A program made the position numbers and the translations under genes. Below are positions 16,547 to 24,503 of a stretch of 45,964 nucleotides of DNA, one piece after another (position 1 is the first letter of the stretch; the number at the start of each line of letters is the position of its first letter). The stretch comes from Paludibacteraceae bacterium (GTDB taxonomy: Bacteria; Bacteroidota; Bacteroidia; Bacteroidales; Paludibacteraceae). The stretch covers positions 1 to 45,964 of the forward strand of contig CAJOIR010000017.1 of NCBI GenBank assembly GCA_905234685.1, written 5' to 3'. The notes beneath the pieces are model-generated. The model was not told the origin of the DNA and made no database searches. It worked only from the letters and a program-made list of their open reading frames with translations.

Positions 16547-17230
16547 ATGGCAAAAAAAGTTATTATGGCAAAGAAATCCAGAGCAACATCTCTGTCGCCA
16601 AAGTCTCTACTCAAAGAAGCACGTTGGGTAGTAAAGAATCGTTGGGCATTATTAAGTACTATTCCCAACGCTACACACTATGAAATGCAAGAGAGGATAA
16701 TCAATATACTCTTCTCAAAATTTCCGACCAACACGAACATTCATGAGGTAATTACCAAAGTGAACTTGCTAAATCTTACGTACAGCACTCATGTAACTGC
16801 AATTTCTTTGTTGGCGAACGATATCATGAAACTTCATAATATAGATGCCCGTCTTGCGGCAGGTGACAAGACACTTGTGCCCGCCATTGCAAAAGCAGGC
16901 AGTCCGGCAAAAATATTTCGTTCTTTTGCAACCAAATATTGTGCATGTCATAATCCCAAGGCATATCCAATATACGACAGGATTGTTAGGGAGTATTTGG
17001 CAAAAGTAATTAGCAAAGGCAATTTGCCGCTATATTCAGGAAGCGTAAACACAATATTAACAAAAATGGAAAACAGTTATGCATACTATGTTGATGTCTA
17101 TGATGCTTTCATGAAGACTTACCATTTAACTACGATGACTTATCGTCAGGTGGATTGGTATATTTGGGCTGCGCACAAAAGCAAAACCTCTGCCCACCTG
17201 TCACACTTGGATTTATTCAAATTAGTTTAA
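16547..17230 (+). CDS. Hypothetical helical protein of module A
   Basis: The 227-aa product has no signal peptide or membrane segment and looks nearly all alpha-helical with a basic N-terminus (MAKKVIMAKKSRA). The ATG at 16565 is an alternative start. The most distinctive segment is FRSFATKYCACHNPKAYPIYD (residues about 124-144, Cys and His rich) followed by IVREYLAKV. The C-terminal segment RQVDWYIWAAHKS has the D-xx-(L/I)W pattern that I associate, weakly, with HhH/glycosylase-like or restriction-associated bacterial hypotheticals. I cannot assign a function. The gene sits between the structured RNA and the BspA-like gene, the position held by the PD-(D/E)XK-type gene in module B. Confidence 0.8.
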   Translation: MAKKVIMAKKSRATSLSPKSLLKEARWVVKNRWALLSTIPNATHYEMQERIINILFSKFPTNTNIHEVITKVNLLNLTYSTHVTAISLLANDIMKLHNIDARLAAGDKTLVPAIAKAGSPAKIFRSFATKYCACHNPKAYPIYDRIVREYLAKVISKGNLPLYSGSVNTILTKMENSYAYYVDVYDAFMKTYHLTTMTYRQVDWYIWAAHKSKTSAHLSHLDLFKLV

Positions 17231-17252
17231 CTGATGTAAATATTTAACAACA

Positions 17253-19562
17253 ATGAAAAAACATTTATTTTCTCTCTTGCTTACTATTGTGGCAAGCAGT
17301 ATGACATTTGTTCATGTGGCAGCGGCCTCGTTTGACGGATTCGAGGCAACTACCAACAACAAGATGGGTAATCAGATCTACTCTCAAGGTCTCATTCAAA
17401 ACACTTATAATGTGACACTGATAGAGACTGATGCGACAAAACACAAGTACAACATCAATTTAACCAAAGGCGGCGAAGGCACTTTCCAAATGGGAGGAGT
17501 GACATTCTCATTTACTAACGATGAGGCTGGTAAAACGGCGTATAAGACATACGACACGTATATTCAACCGAATGGTGTTGACCGTGAAATCCGTATTCCT
17601 ACAACAAACGGAGAGAAGGTTAAAGTTGTATTGGTTGAAGCATGTGATGACATTCTTGTTAATGGCACATCCACTAATTTTGTGGGAGGCGAAAACATCT
17701 TAACAGCCAAAAGCAGTAGTATAATATTAAGAAATCCAAGTACCAAACCCAAGATTAGTGCCATTTTATCTGCCGGTAACTCAGGTGGCACGAGTGGAGG
17801 AAATATAACATGGACATTGAATAATGGGACACTTGTCATTTCCGGAACAGGAGATATGACTAATTATTACGATCTCGATTCTATTCCTTGGTATTCAAAA
17901 AGAGGCACAATCAATAGTCTTGTGATTAAAGATGGAGTGACAAGCATTGGAAGGTGTGCCTTCTCTGGTTGCAGCAGTCTTACTTCGGTCACTATTGGCA
18001 ATAGCGTGACAAGCATTGGAGAACAGGCTTTCTCTGATTGCAGTGGTCTTATATCTGTCACTATACCCAATAGTGTGACAAGCATTGGAGGTTCTGCTTT
18101 CTCTGATTGCAGCGGTCTTACATCTGTAAATATTCCAAATAGCGTGACAAGCATTATAAATACTGCTTTCTGTCGTTGCAGCGGTCTTACCTCTATGATT
18201 GTTGAGAGTGGAAATACTAAATATGACAGTCGTAACAATTGTAATGCAATTATTGAGACTTCTACCAATACTCTTGTTACAGGTTGTAAAACCACTATAA
18301 TTCCCAATAGTGTGACAAGCATTGGAGACTATGCTTTCATGGGTCGTACAGGTCTTACTTCTGTCATTATTCCCAATAGTGTGACAAGCATTGGAAACTA
18401 TGCTTTCTATCGTTGCAGCAGTCTTACTTCCATTACTATTCCTAGCAGTGTGACAAACATAGGAAACTCTGCTTTCTCAGGTTGCAACGGTCTTACATCT
18501 ATGATTGTGGAGAGTGGAAATATTAAATATGATAGTCGTAATAATTGTAATGCGATTATTGAGACTTCTACTAATACTCTTGTTAGAGGCTGTAAAACCA
18601 CTATAATTCCCAATAGTGTGACAAGCATCGGAGGTTATGCTTTCTCTCTTTGCAGCGGTCTTACCTCTGTCGCTATTCCCAATAGTGTGACAAGCATTGG
18701 AGAAGGTGCTTTCTATGATTGTAGCAATCTTACCTCGGTCACTATTCCGAATAGTGTTACAAATATTGAACGTTGGCCTTTTTCTGGTTGCATCAGTCTT
18801 TCCTCTGTCATTTTCGGTTCTTCTGTCAAAGTGATTGAGAGTAATGCTTTCGATGGTTGCAATGCTATTAAAACCATTACCTGTTACAGTATGCGCCCGC
18901 CTACGGTGGAATATTTCGCTTTTCCCGACTTACCCTACAGTATTATCGTTTATGTTCCTTCTGATTATCTAATCTATTACCTAGTTCATGATTTCTGGGG
19001 TTCGTTTGATGTGCAACCGATAGGAGCCAAGTCAACAGAGACAAACGGTGTGCAGGTAACGCCAACGGGCAATACAGCCAACGTGGTATGGCCAACTGTA
19101 AGCGGCGCTGCAACCTATGAACTCGTCATCAAAGACAAGCAGGGCAACATCATCTGTACTCTCTTCTTCAACGCTCAAGGACAGTTGACATCTATTGCCT
19201 TCCATGCCCGTGGCAACGGCAAAGCACCGCAGCAGACACAAGCGGCAGGCTTCTCGTTTACCGTGACAGGTCTTGACAGTGGCACTACCTACGACTACAG
19301 CCTAACCGCCAAAGACGCACAAGGCACAGTGCTTGAAACCAAGACCGGCACATTCACCACAGATGGTGCGACCGCCCTAGAAGACATCTTTGCAGAACAG
19401 ACATTGGAAGAGGTTCTTGCAAATCCGGAGACAAAGATATATACCTTGCAAGGCGTTGAAGTCAGCCGCGATGCCGTGATGAGACATGCCGCAAGCGGTT
19501 CGCTACAGACTTATATCTTTGTGTTTGGCAACAAAACCGGCAAAGCCGTTGTAGGGTTATGA
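17253..19562 (+). CDS. BspA-like LRR_5 secreted protein with FN3-like domain
   Basis: The 769-aa product has a signal peptide (residues 1-25, ending VHVAAAS). An N-terminal beta-rich domain (about 25-175) is followed by the entry segment ITWTLNNGTLVISGTGDM...PWYSKR. About a dozen 23-residue LRR_5 repeats come next (consensus NSVTSIGxxAFxxCSxLTSVTIP, about 215-560), then an FN3-like domain (about 590-700) and a tail with ALEDIFAEQTLEEVLANPETKIYTLQGVEV that resembles Bacteroidales secretion tails. BspA-type LRR proteins are surface or secreted adhesins that bind host proteins or other cells; the ligand is unknown. It starts 22 nt after the 227-aa gene and ends before a strong hairpin. Two 306-bp-spaced blocks inside it are nearly identical, a sign of recent internal duplication. 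Confidence 0.92.
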   Translation: MKKHLFSLLLTIVASSMTFVHVAAASFDGFEATTNNKMGNQIYSQGLIQNTYNVTLIETDATKHKYNINLTKGGEGTFQMGGVTFSFTNDEAGKTAYKTYDTYIQPNGVDREIRIPTTNGEKVKVVLVEACDDILVNGTSTNFVGGENILTAKSSSIILRNPSTKPKISAILSAGNSGGTSGGNITWTLNNGTLVISGTGDMTNYYDLDSIPWYSKRGTINSLVIKDGVTSIGRCAFSGCSSLTSVTIGNSVTSIGEQAFSDCSGLISVTIPNSVTSIGGSAFSDCSGLTSVNIPNSVTSIINTAFCRCSGLTSMIVESGNTKYDSRNNCNAIIETSTNTLVTGCKTTIIPNSVTSIGDYAFMGRTGLTSVIIPNSVTSIGNYAFYRCSSLTSITIPSSVTNIGNSAFSGCNGLTSMIVESGNIKYDSRNNCNAIIETSTNTLVRGCKTTIIPNSVTSIGGYAFSLCSGLTSVAIPNSVTSIGEGAFYDCSNLTSVTIPNSVTNIERWPFSGCISLSSVIFGSSVKVIESNAFDGCNAIKTITCYSMRPPTVEYFAFPDLPYSIIVYVPSDYLIYYLVHDFWGSFDVQPIGAKSTETNGVQVTPTGNTANVVWPTVSGAATYELVIKDKQGNIICTLFFNAQGQLTSIAFHARGNGKAPQQTQAAGFSFTVTGLDSGTTYDYSLTAKDAQGTVLETKTGTFTTDGATALEDIFAEQTLEEVLANPETKIYTLQGVEVSRDAVMRHAASGSLQTYIFVFGNKTGKAVVGL
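18180..18636 (+). repeat. Near-identical in-frame duplicated blocks in the LRR gene
   Basis: A block of about 150 bp at 18180-18330 recurs at 18486-18636 with few changes, offset 306 bp (102 codons). Each encodes LTSMIVESGNxKYDSRNN... and ends in CKTTIIPNSVTSIG. Shorter 69-bp LRR units with a shared CAATAGTGTGACAAGCATTG core run through the same region, giving many substrates for repeat-length change. Confidence 0.8.
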
Positions 19563-19610
19563 GGCTAAAGGGTTAATAGGCTAATAGGTTAACTGGTTAA
19601 TCGTTTTTCG

Positions 19611-19643
19611 TAGGGGCGACTCGTCAGCTGACGGGGTCGCCCT
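19611..19643. terminator. REP-like hairpin after the LRR gene
   Basis: GGGCGAC (19614-19620) pairs with GTCGCCC (19636-19642), and inside it CGTCAGCTGACG is a perfect 12-bp palindrome. It lies 50 nt past the LRR stop. There is no T tract, so it is better read as a GC-rich repetitive extragenic palindrome that may also stop transcription or protect the 3' end. Degenerate GGTTAA/GGCTAA words precede it (19563-19601) and TTAGCC words follow it. Confidence 0.5.
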
Positions 19644-19654
19644 CGTGTTATCAG

Positions 19655-19702
19655 TTAGCCAATTTCACGGTTAGCTAGTTAGCCAATTAGCCAGTTTCAA
19701 GT
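19655..19702. repeat. TTAGCC cluster and right copy of 16-bp direct repeat
   Basis: TTAGCC occurs at 19655, 19679 and 19687, with TTAGCT at 19671. The last copy extends to TTAGCCAGTTTCAAGT (19687-19702), identical to 15628-15643. It ends 6 bp before the tnaA -33 box. Confidence 0.6.
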
Positions 19703-19708
19703 GATGAT

Positions 19709-19739
19709 TTGCATGAATGCAAAACAAGTATTATCTTTG
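19709..19739 (+). promoter_or_regulatory. Bacteroidota promoter for tnaA
   Basis: TTG at 19709-19711, a 20-nt spacer and TATCTTTG at 19732-19739, giving a leader of about 23 nt before the ATG at 19769. Open frame upstream of 19769 overlaps these elements and cannot be translated from this promoter. No TnaC-like leader peptide is visible. Confidence 0.78.
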
Positions 19740-19768
19740 CAGGACGAATACTTCTAAAATCACATACC

Positions 19769-21142
19769 ATGGAACTTCCTTTTGCTGAATCGTGGAAAAT
19801 AAAGATGGTAGAGCCCATCCGCAAATCCACACGCGAAGAACGCGAACAGTGGCTTCGCGAGGCCAAGAACAATGTCTTTATGCTCCGTGCCGAGCAGGTG
19901 TATATCGACCTTTTGACGGACTCCGGCACGGGCGCCATGTCTGACCGTCAGTGGTCGGCGATGATGACAGGCGACGAGAGCTATTCGGGTGCCCGCTCTT
20001 TCTTTGAGTTGAAGGACACAATCACCCGTCTCACGGGTTTTCAGTATGTCATACCCACTCATCAGGGTCGTGCGGCAGAGAACGTGTTGTTCTCCTATCT
20101 TGTAAGAAAAGGCAGTGTGGTGCCGGGCAATGCGCATTTCGACACCACGAAAGGTCATATAGAGAGCCGTCGTGCCAAGGCGATAGATGTCACAGTGCCC
20201 GAAGCCCGTGACACTCAGCGTGAACTGCCTTTCAAGGGGAACGTGTCGCTTGAACTCACCAAGAAAGTGCTTGAGGAAAACAAAGGCAATGTGCCTTTCT
20301 TTGTGCTTACCGTCACCAACAACACCGTTGGTGGTCAGCCTGTGTCGATGCAGAACATCCGCGAGACGTCGGCGTTGTGCCACAAGTACGGCGTGCCTGT
20401 GGTGATGGACTCTGCTCGTTTTGCCGAGAACGCTTATTTCATCAAGACCCGTGAGGCAGGTTATCAGGACAAGACAATCAAGGAGATAGCCCGCGAGATG
20501 TTCTCATACGTGGACTGCATGACCATGTCTTCAAAGAAAGACGGTCTGGTGAACATGGGCGGTTTCATAGCCACCAACCGCGAGGATTGGTATGAGGGTT
20601 GCAAACTCTACTGTATTCCTTACGAGGGCTTCATCACCTACGGCGGCATGAATGGTCGCGACATGGCGGCACTGGCTGTGGGTCTTGACGAGAACACGGA
20701 GTTCGACATGCTCGACACGCGTATCCGTCAGGTTCAGTATCTGGCTCAGAAACTCGATGAATATGGTATTCCTTATCAGCGTCCTGCAGGCGGTCATGCC
20801 ATCTTTGTTGATGCCGACCGTGTGCTTGACCGTATTCCGAAGGAGGAATTCCCTGCGCAGACTCTCACCTGCGAGTTGTATCTCGAGGCCGGTATCCGTG
20901 CCTGCGAGATAGGGTATATACTTGCCGACCGTGACCCGTTCACACGTGAGAACCGCTTCGGAGGGCTTGACCTCGTCAGACTTTGTATTCCCCGCCGTGT
21001 ATATACCGACAACCACATGAATGTAGTGGCGGCGGCTTTGAAGAATGTGTATGACCGTCGTCATGAGATAAGCCGAGGTCTCCGCATAACAAAAGAGGCG
21101 CCACTCATGCGTCACTTCACTGTTGAGTTGGAAAGGTTGTAG
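19769..21142 (+). CDS. tnaA: Tryptophanase (tryptophan indole-lyase)
   Basis: The 457-aa PLP enzyme splits L-tryptophan to indole, pyruvate and ammonia. The beta-eliminating lyase fold is shown by IDLLTDSGTGAMSDRQWSAM, PTHQGRAAEN, GGQPVSMQNI and the PLP-lysine segment MSSKKDGLVNMGGF (Lys257 by alignment). Tryptophanase is chosen over tyrosine phenol-lyase because residue 125 is Asp in HFDTTKGH (Thr in the phenol-lyase) and because the segment GIRACEIG has Ile where phenol-lyases have the substrate-binding Arg. Length is close to E. coli TnaA (471 aa). It is a single gene with its own promoter; it ends 8 nt before the convergent GSCFA gene. Indole made by it could act as a gut signal. Confidence 0.93.
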   Translation: MELPFAESWKIKMVEPIRKSTREEREQWLREAKNNVFMLRAEQVYIDLLTDSGTGAMSDRQWSAMMTGDESYSGARSFFELKDTITRLTGFQYVIPTHQGRAAENVLFSYLVRKGSVVPGNAHFDTTKGHIESRRAKAIDVTVPEARDTQRELPFKGNVSLELTKKVLEENKGNVPFFVLTVTNNTVGGQPVSMQNIRETSALCHKYGVPVVMDSARFAENAYFIKTREAGYQDKTIKEIAREMFSYVDCMTMSSKKDGLVNMGGFIATNREDWYEGCKLYCIPYEGFITYGGMNGRDMAALAVGLDENTEFDMLDTRIRQVQYLAQKLDEYGIPYQRPAGGHAIFVDADRVLDRIPKEEFPAQTLTCELYLEAGIRACEIGYILADRDPFTRENRFGGLDLVRLCIPRRVYTDNHMNVVAAALKNVYDRRHEISRGLRITKEAPLMRHFTVELERL

Positions 21143-21150
21143 CGGTGTTG

Positions 21151-22080
21151 CTACGGTATCCACGGATACCGCTTTCTCAGCATATCTGCTTTTGCCTCAG
21201 TCTTTTCTTTGAATTCAATACAAGCCGTTGTGTCTTCATGCAGCGGCTTGTGTTGTCTGTCGGTGTAGAGTTGGTGAAGTGCCTTCATCTCTGATTTGGT
21301 GAATTCAGAGAAGTACGTGTCAGCAAAACGCTGCCAGATATACTCTGTTGCCACTGCCGACGGATGCAGCATGTCGTCAGCGTAGAATCTGTAGTCACGC
21401 AGTTCATCCATCATTATCTCATACGAAGGAAAATAATCAACAGCCCCTCTTGTTTCATTCAACTGCTCGCAGGCGAGCAGAAGCGTGGCTTTGCTCAGTT
21501 GGTTTTCATGCAATCCGTCTTTCAGGTGGCGTATGGGTGACACTGTGAATATCACGTGCTTGTTTTGCATTACGGGCAGCGACAGTATCTTTTGCCAGCA
21601 ACATGCAATCTCGTTGACACTCAGCCGTCTGCGTGTGAACTGTTCTGACGGCATCTTGTGACAGTTGCTTACCACTTCGCCGTTCATTTCATATACCCAC
21701 GCGGTGCCGAAAGTGACTGTTATCACCGAGGCTTCTTCTATCGCTCGTCTGCCGGCGGCAACACTGTCGGCAATCTTCTTCTCGAACTCTTTCTTGTCAG
21801 CGCAAGAGAAGTCGCCGTGATGAAGCATCGAATGCCACAAACCATCGTGGTGTACTATCGGCACTTGACTGTTGTCTTCGTTCGTCAGTGTCTCAATGCA
21901 TCGGGCTATAGAAAGCGCGTTGTACAGAATACCGAACGGGTTGGTCGCTACCTGAAAATATGCTTCTTTGAGTTTTTCAGAGATGTTGTCGCTAAAGCAC
22001 GAACCAAGCATGAGAATCTTGTCCTCATATCCAATCTCCCGTTCTGAATGTTTTATATTTACCGATGTAGTAAAATGCAT
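21151..22080 (-). CDS. GSCFA-domain protein
   Basis: The 309-aa product carries the family-naming motif as LMLGSCFSDNI near the N-terminus, then NPFGILYNALSI, VTFGTAWVYE, CHKMP, TVSPIRHLKDG and a C-terminal DDMLHPSAVATEYIW. These blocks resemble an SGNH-like hydrolase layout (Gly-Ser near the start, D-xx-H near the end), so a hydrolase is likely but not shown. The frame opens at a TTG at 22092; the ATG at 22078-22080 (MHFTTSVNI) fits the family better. It follows the permease gene by about 40 nt. Its last codons hold the palindrome GGTATCCACGGATACC (21156-21171), which may act as a shared terminator with tnaA. Confidence 0.9.
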   Translation of the reverse strand: MHFTTSVNIKHSEREIGYEDKILMLGSCFSDNISEKLKEAYFQVATNPFGILYNALSIARCIETLTNEDNSQVPIVHHDGLWHSMLHHGDFSCADKKEFEKKIADSVAAGRRAIEEASVITVTFGTAWVYEMNGEVVSNCHKMPSEQFTRRRLSVNEIACCWQKILSLPVMQNKHVIFTVSPIRHLKDGLHENQLSKATLLLACEQLNETRGAVDYFPSYEIMMDELRDYRFYADDMLHPSAVATEYIWQRFADTYFSEFTKSEMKALHQLYTDRQHKPLHEDTTACIEFKEKTEAKADMLRKRYPWIP

Positions 22081-22120
22081 ATCAACTGTCAATTATCCAC
22101 GGCTTTGCCGATCGTGAGAA

Positions 22121-23380
22121 CTATTCGAACTTCATCACCTTTGCAGGCGATATCTTGGTTATTATTGCCGATGGTGCAAGAAGTATCAGCATCGATACCG
22201 CCAAAGTGCCGATGTTGAGCACTATCCACCAGCCCCAGTGGAAACAGATGGGCACGTAACTGACGTAGTATGCGGCAGAATCAAGAGGTATGATGTGGAG
22301 GTAGTATTGCAAAGTGCATATCACAAGTGCAATCAGATTGCCCCATAACATTCCTTTGCCAATGAGCATTGCCGCCTGCATCAGGTAGATGCGGCGAATG
22401 TAGCGGTCGTCTGCTCCGAGAGCCTTCATCGTTCCTATGAACTGTATTCCGTCAAGAATCAGAATCAGCAGACCCGATATGATGTTGAACCCGCTCACAC
22501 AGAGCATAAGAATTATTATGACAAGCACATTCATGTCAAGCAGGTCAAGCCAAGAAAACAATGCAGGGTTTTGCTGAATCACATTCTGCGTCATCAGAAA
22601 ATCACCGTCTCTGTCTGCACGGTTGGCAGTGGCGAAATATACACGGTTGCTAATCTCTTCAAGTCGGCTGAAGTCGTCTATCATTATCTCTATGCCGCTG
22701 ACTTGCAGCGAGTCCCAACCGTTGAGATGTTGCACTTGACTCAGGTCGCCTATGATAAACAAGTCGTCGTATTCAGTGAAGTCGGTGCGGTAAATACCTG
22801 TGATGTGCAGTTTGCGGGCAAGAACATTGTCTTCTATAAAGTAGCACATCACTGTTGTGTCTGTCTTAAGTTGCAACTTGTTGGCTATGTTCTTCGAGAT
22901 AATGATGTCTCGCTCATTCTCAGGCATTTTGCCTTCTGTCAGATTTCTTTCGAAAAACAACTTGCACTGCGAATGTGTATGCTGATTCTCCTTTTGTCTT
23001 TCGACACCTTTATATATAACCGCCTGAAACTGATTGTCAGTCTTCAGCATGCCAGGTTTGGTGGCAAAGGGTTCTACGCTGCTGACGCCGTTTATACTGC
23101 CAAGTTTGTCAAGCAAGGTGTCGCTGACAACTATTGGACGCATTTCGTATGTGTTGTTGTTGTCGAAGTTGACAACTTGTATGTGACTCCCGAAGCCGAC
23201 CACCTTGTCGGTTATTGCACTCTTGAAGCCGGTCACAATAAACACGGTAAGCACCATGACCATGATGCCGATTATTATGCCCAACAATGCTACACGCACT
23301 GCCGGACGTGACATTTGCTTGCCCGATTTGTTCTCTTCGGAGAAGTATATCCTCTTAGCTATATGCCATTCGTTTCTCAC
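22121..23380 (-). CDS. LolC/LolE-type (FtsX/MacB fold) ABC transporter permease
   Basis: The 419-aa protein has one N-terminal and three C-terminal membrane segments around a large periplasmic domain (residues about 60-255), the FtsX/MacB layout used by lipoprotein-releasing complexes. Conserved pieces: IAKRIYFS near the start, SRPAVRVALLGIIIGIMVM, KVVGFGSHIQV, and the cytoplasmic coupling segment MKALGADDRYIRRIYLMQAAMLIG. The open frame reaches 23416, but this overlaps the promoter at 23386-23416. The best start is the GTG at 23378-23380 (GTG CGT AAC GAA...), which keeps the family's N-terminus and makes the mRNA nearly leaderless. No ATPase gene is adjacent, so the partner is encoded elsewhere. 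Confidence 0.88.
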   Translation of the reverse strand: MRNEWHIAKRIYFSEENKSGKQMSRPAVRVALLGIIIGIMVMVLTVFIVTGFKSAITDKVVGFGSHIQVVNFDNNNTYEMRPIVVSDTLLDKLGSINGVSSVEPFATKPGMLKTDNQFQAVIYKGVERQKENQHTHSQCKLFFERNLTEGKMPENERDIIISKNIANKLQLKTDTTVMCYFIEDNVLARKLHITGIYRTDFTEYDDLFIIGDLSQVQHLNGWDSLQVSGIEIMIDDFSRLEEISNRVYFATANRADRDGDFLMTQNVIQQNPALFSWLDLLDMNVLVIIILMLCVSGFNIISGLLILILDGIQFIGTMKALGADDRYIRRIYLMQAAMLIGKGMLWGNLIALVICTLQYYLHIIPLDSAAYYVSYVPICFHWGWWIVLNIGTLAVSMLILLAPSAIITKISPAKVMKFE

Positions 23381-23385
23381 GCCTG

Positions 23386-23416
23386 CAAAGATAGTAACTT
23401 TTCTTAATATGTACAA
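23386..23416 (-). promoter_or_regulatory. Bacteroidota promoter directly before the permease GTG
   Basis: Minus strand: TTG at 23414-23416, a 20-nt spacer, TATCTTTG at 23386-23393. The last base of the -7 box is only 6 nt before the GTG at 23380, so the transcript would have almost no leader. Confidence 0.75.
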
Positions 23417-23473
23417 TAATGGCTTTTGGCACGATGTTTGTTGCGCTAAATATAGTTGTTTAGTGTCATGCCT

Positions 23474-23872
23474 ATGAAGAAATTTCTACTCGTTGTCATG
23501 TTCTTTCTCCCTGTCTTGGCTTTTGCTCAAGTCCAGGAGGATGCGAACAGACCTCAGCGTACTCCTGAGCAGGTCGCTCAGAAGCAGACTGAGCGTCTGC
23601 AGCGAGACCTTCATCTCACAAAAGAACAGCGTGATACCATTTATAAGATTCATCTCAAGTATGCTCGCATGCGCAAGCCTGAGGAGTCGCGCGACTCGGT
23701 CGCTTTGAGAATGTCAATGATGAGGGAGGAGTTGCTTCAAACTATGAACGATGGGCAAAAAGAGGTGTTTCTCTTGCTCTTGCGTGAGATTCGCGCAAAG
23801 CGTCAGGCGGCTACCCGTATGAAAGTAGCAGAGGCTGAAGCAGTGGTTGTGCAGCCGGATTCTATACAATAA
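23474..23872 (+). CDS. Small periplasmic Spy/CpxP-like protein
   Basis: This is a 132-aa product when started at the ATG at 23474 (MKKFLLVVMFFLPVLAFAQ); the ATG at 23468 is an alternative. The signal peptide cleaves after AFA. The mature part is highly charged and helical, with LHLTKEQRDTIYKIHLKYARM and MREELLQTMNDGQKEVFLLLLREI. These resemble the LTxxQ repeats of Spy/CpxP chaperones, where two helical hairpins bind unfolded envelope proteins. The family link is suggestive only. It is divergent from the permease gene and its 3' end overlaps the convergent PAP2 gene by 11 bp. Confidence 0.75.
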   Translation: MKKFLLVVMFFLPVLAFAQVQEDANRPQRTPEQVAQKQTERLQRDLHLTKEQRDTIYKIHLKYARMRKPEESRDSVALRMSMMREELLQTMNDGQKEVFLLLLREIRAKRQAATRMKVAEAEAVVVQPDSIQ

Positions 23873-24503
23873 ATGAGAATATAAGTGTGACAAAGAATAT
23901 CGCAGGCAATGCATATTCAAGCCAGTGAGGTGAGATTTTCGTCTCGCTTTTTTTTGTCACTTTGCATGCTCTAAGCACCCAATATGCTCCTAATGCGAAT
24001 GTTGCGCCAAGCAGCAGACCGCATACGATGTCGCCAGGGTAGTGAACTCCAAGATACATTCTGCTCAAGCAGTTTGCTGTCACCCAAAGCATCAGAGTGA
24101 GTGTAGTACGCCAGTCTCGCCATATCAGCGAGAAGAGTAGGGCAAGCGACATGGTGTCGGCGGCATGTGAACTCGGAAAACCGTATTTTCCGCCGCGGTA
24201 ATCGTTAACTATATATATAAGGTCTGCGAGTGACTCCTCGTGTGTTGGTCGCGGGCGGCAGACAATATGTTTCAGAAGATGAGAAATGTAATCCGACAGA
24301 CCGAAGGCGACACCTATTGCCAGTAGCATCCACAGACACCGCCAGCCATAGCGTTTTGCAAGCAGTGCCACCATCAGCAAATACATCGGAATCCAAATGT
24401 ATTTGCTTGACACATTCCACATGAATGTATCAAGCAAACTGGTGTGCATGCTGTTTATCCACAGCAAGATATCTGTGTCAATATTTACAATGTCTATTGT
24501 CAA
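23862..24503 (-). CDS. PAP2-family membrane phosphatase
   Basis: The 213-aa multi-pass protein has all three phosphatidic-acid-phosphatase signatures: KHIVCRPRP (K-x6-RP), [10 protein letters not shown] (PSGH-type, here PSSH) and [12 protein letters not shown] (SR-x5-H-x3-D), set on the outer face. Candidate substrates are undecaprenyl diphosphate or lipid A phosphates. The start is a TTG at 24501-24503 that overlaps the alaS stop as TTGA, the TTG analogue of the common ATGA coupling. The next in-frame ATG lies 18 codons later and would remove the conserved [12 protein letters not shown] segment. The gene is therefore probably translated by ribosomes arriving from alaS. Confidence 0.9.
   Translation of the reverse strand: MTIDIVNIDTDILLWINSMHTSLLDTFMWNVSSKYIWIPMYLLMVALLAKRYGWRCLWMLLAIGVAFGLSDYISHLLKHIVCRPRPTHEESLADLIYIVNDYRGGKYGFPSSHAADTMSLALLFSLIWRDWRTTLTLMLWVTANCLSRMYLGVHYPGDIVCGLLLGATFALGAYWVLRACKVTKKSETKISPHWLEYALPAIFFVTLIFSFIV

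Noticed and set aside
17893..18800. Regular repeats that could be mistaken for a CRISPR array
   Set aside because: The units are in-frame 69-bp LRR codons with no non-repetitive spacers and no cas genes nearby.
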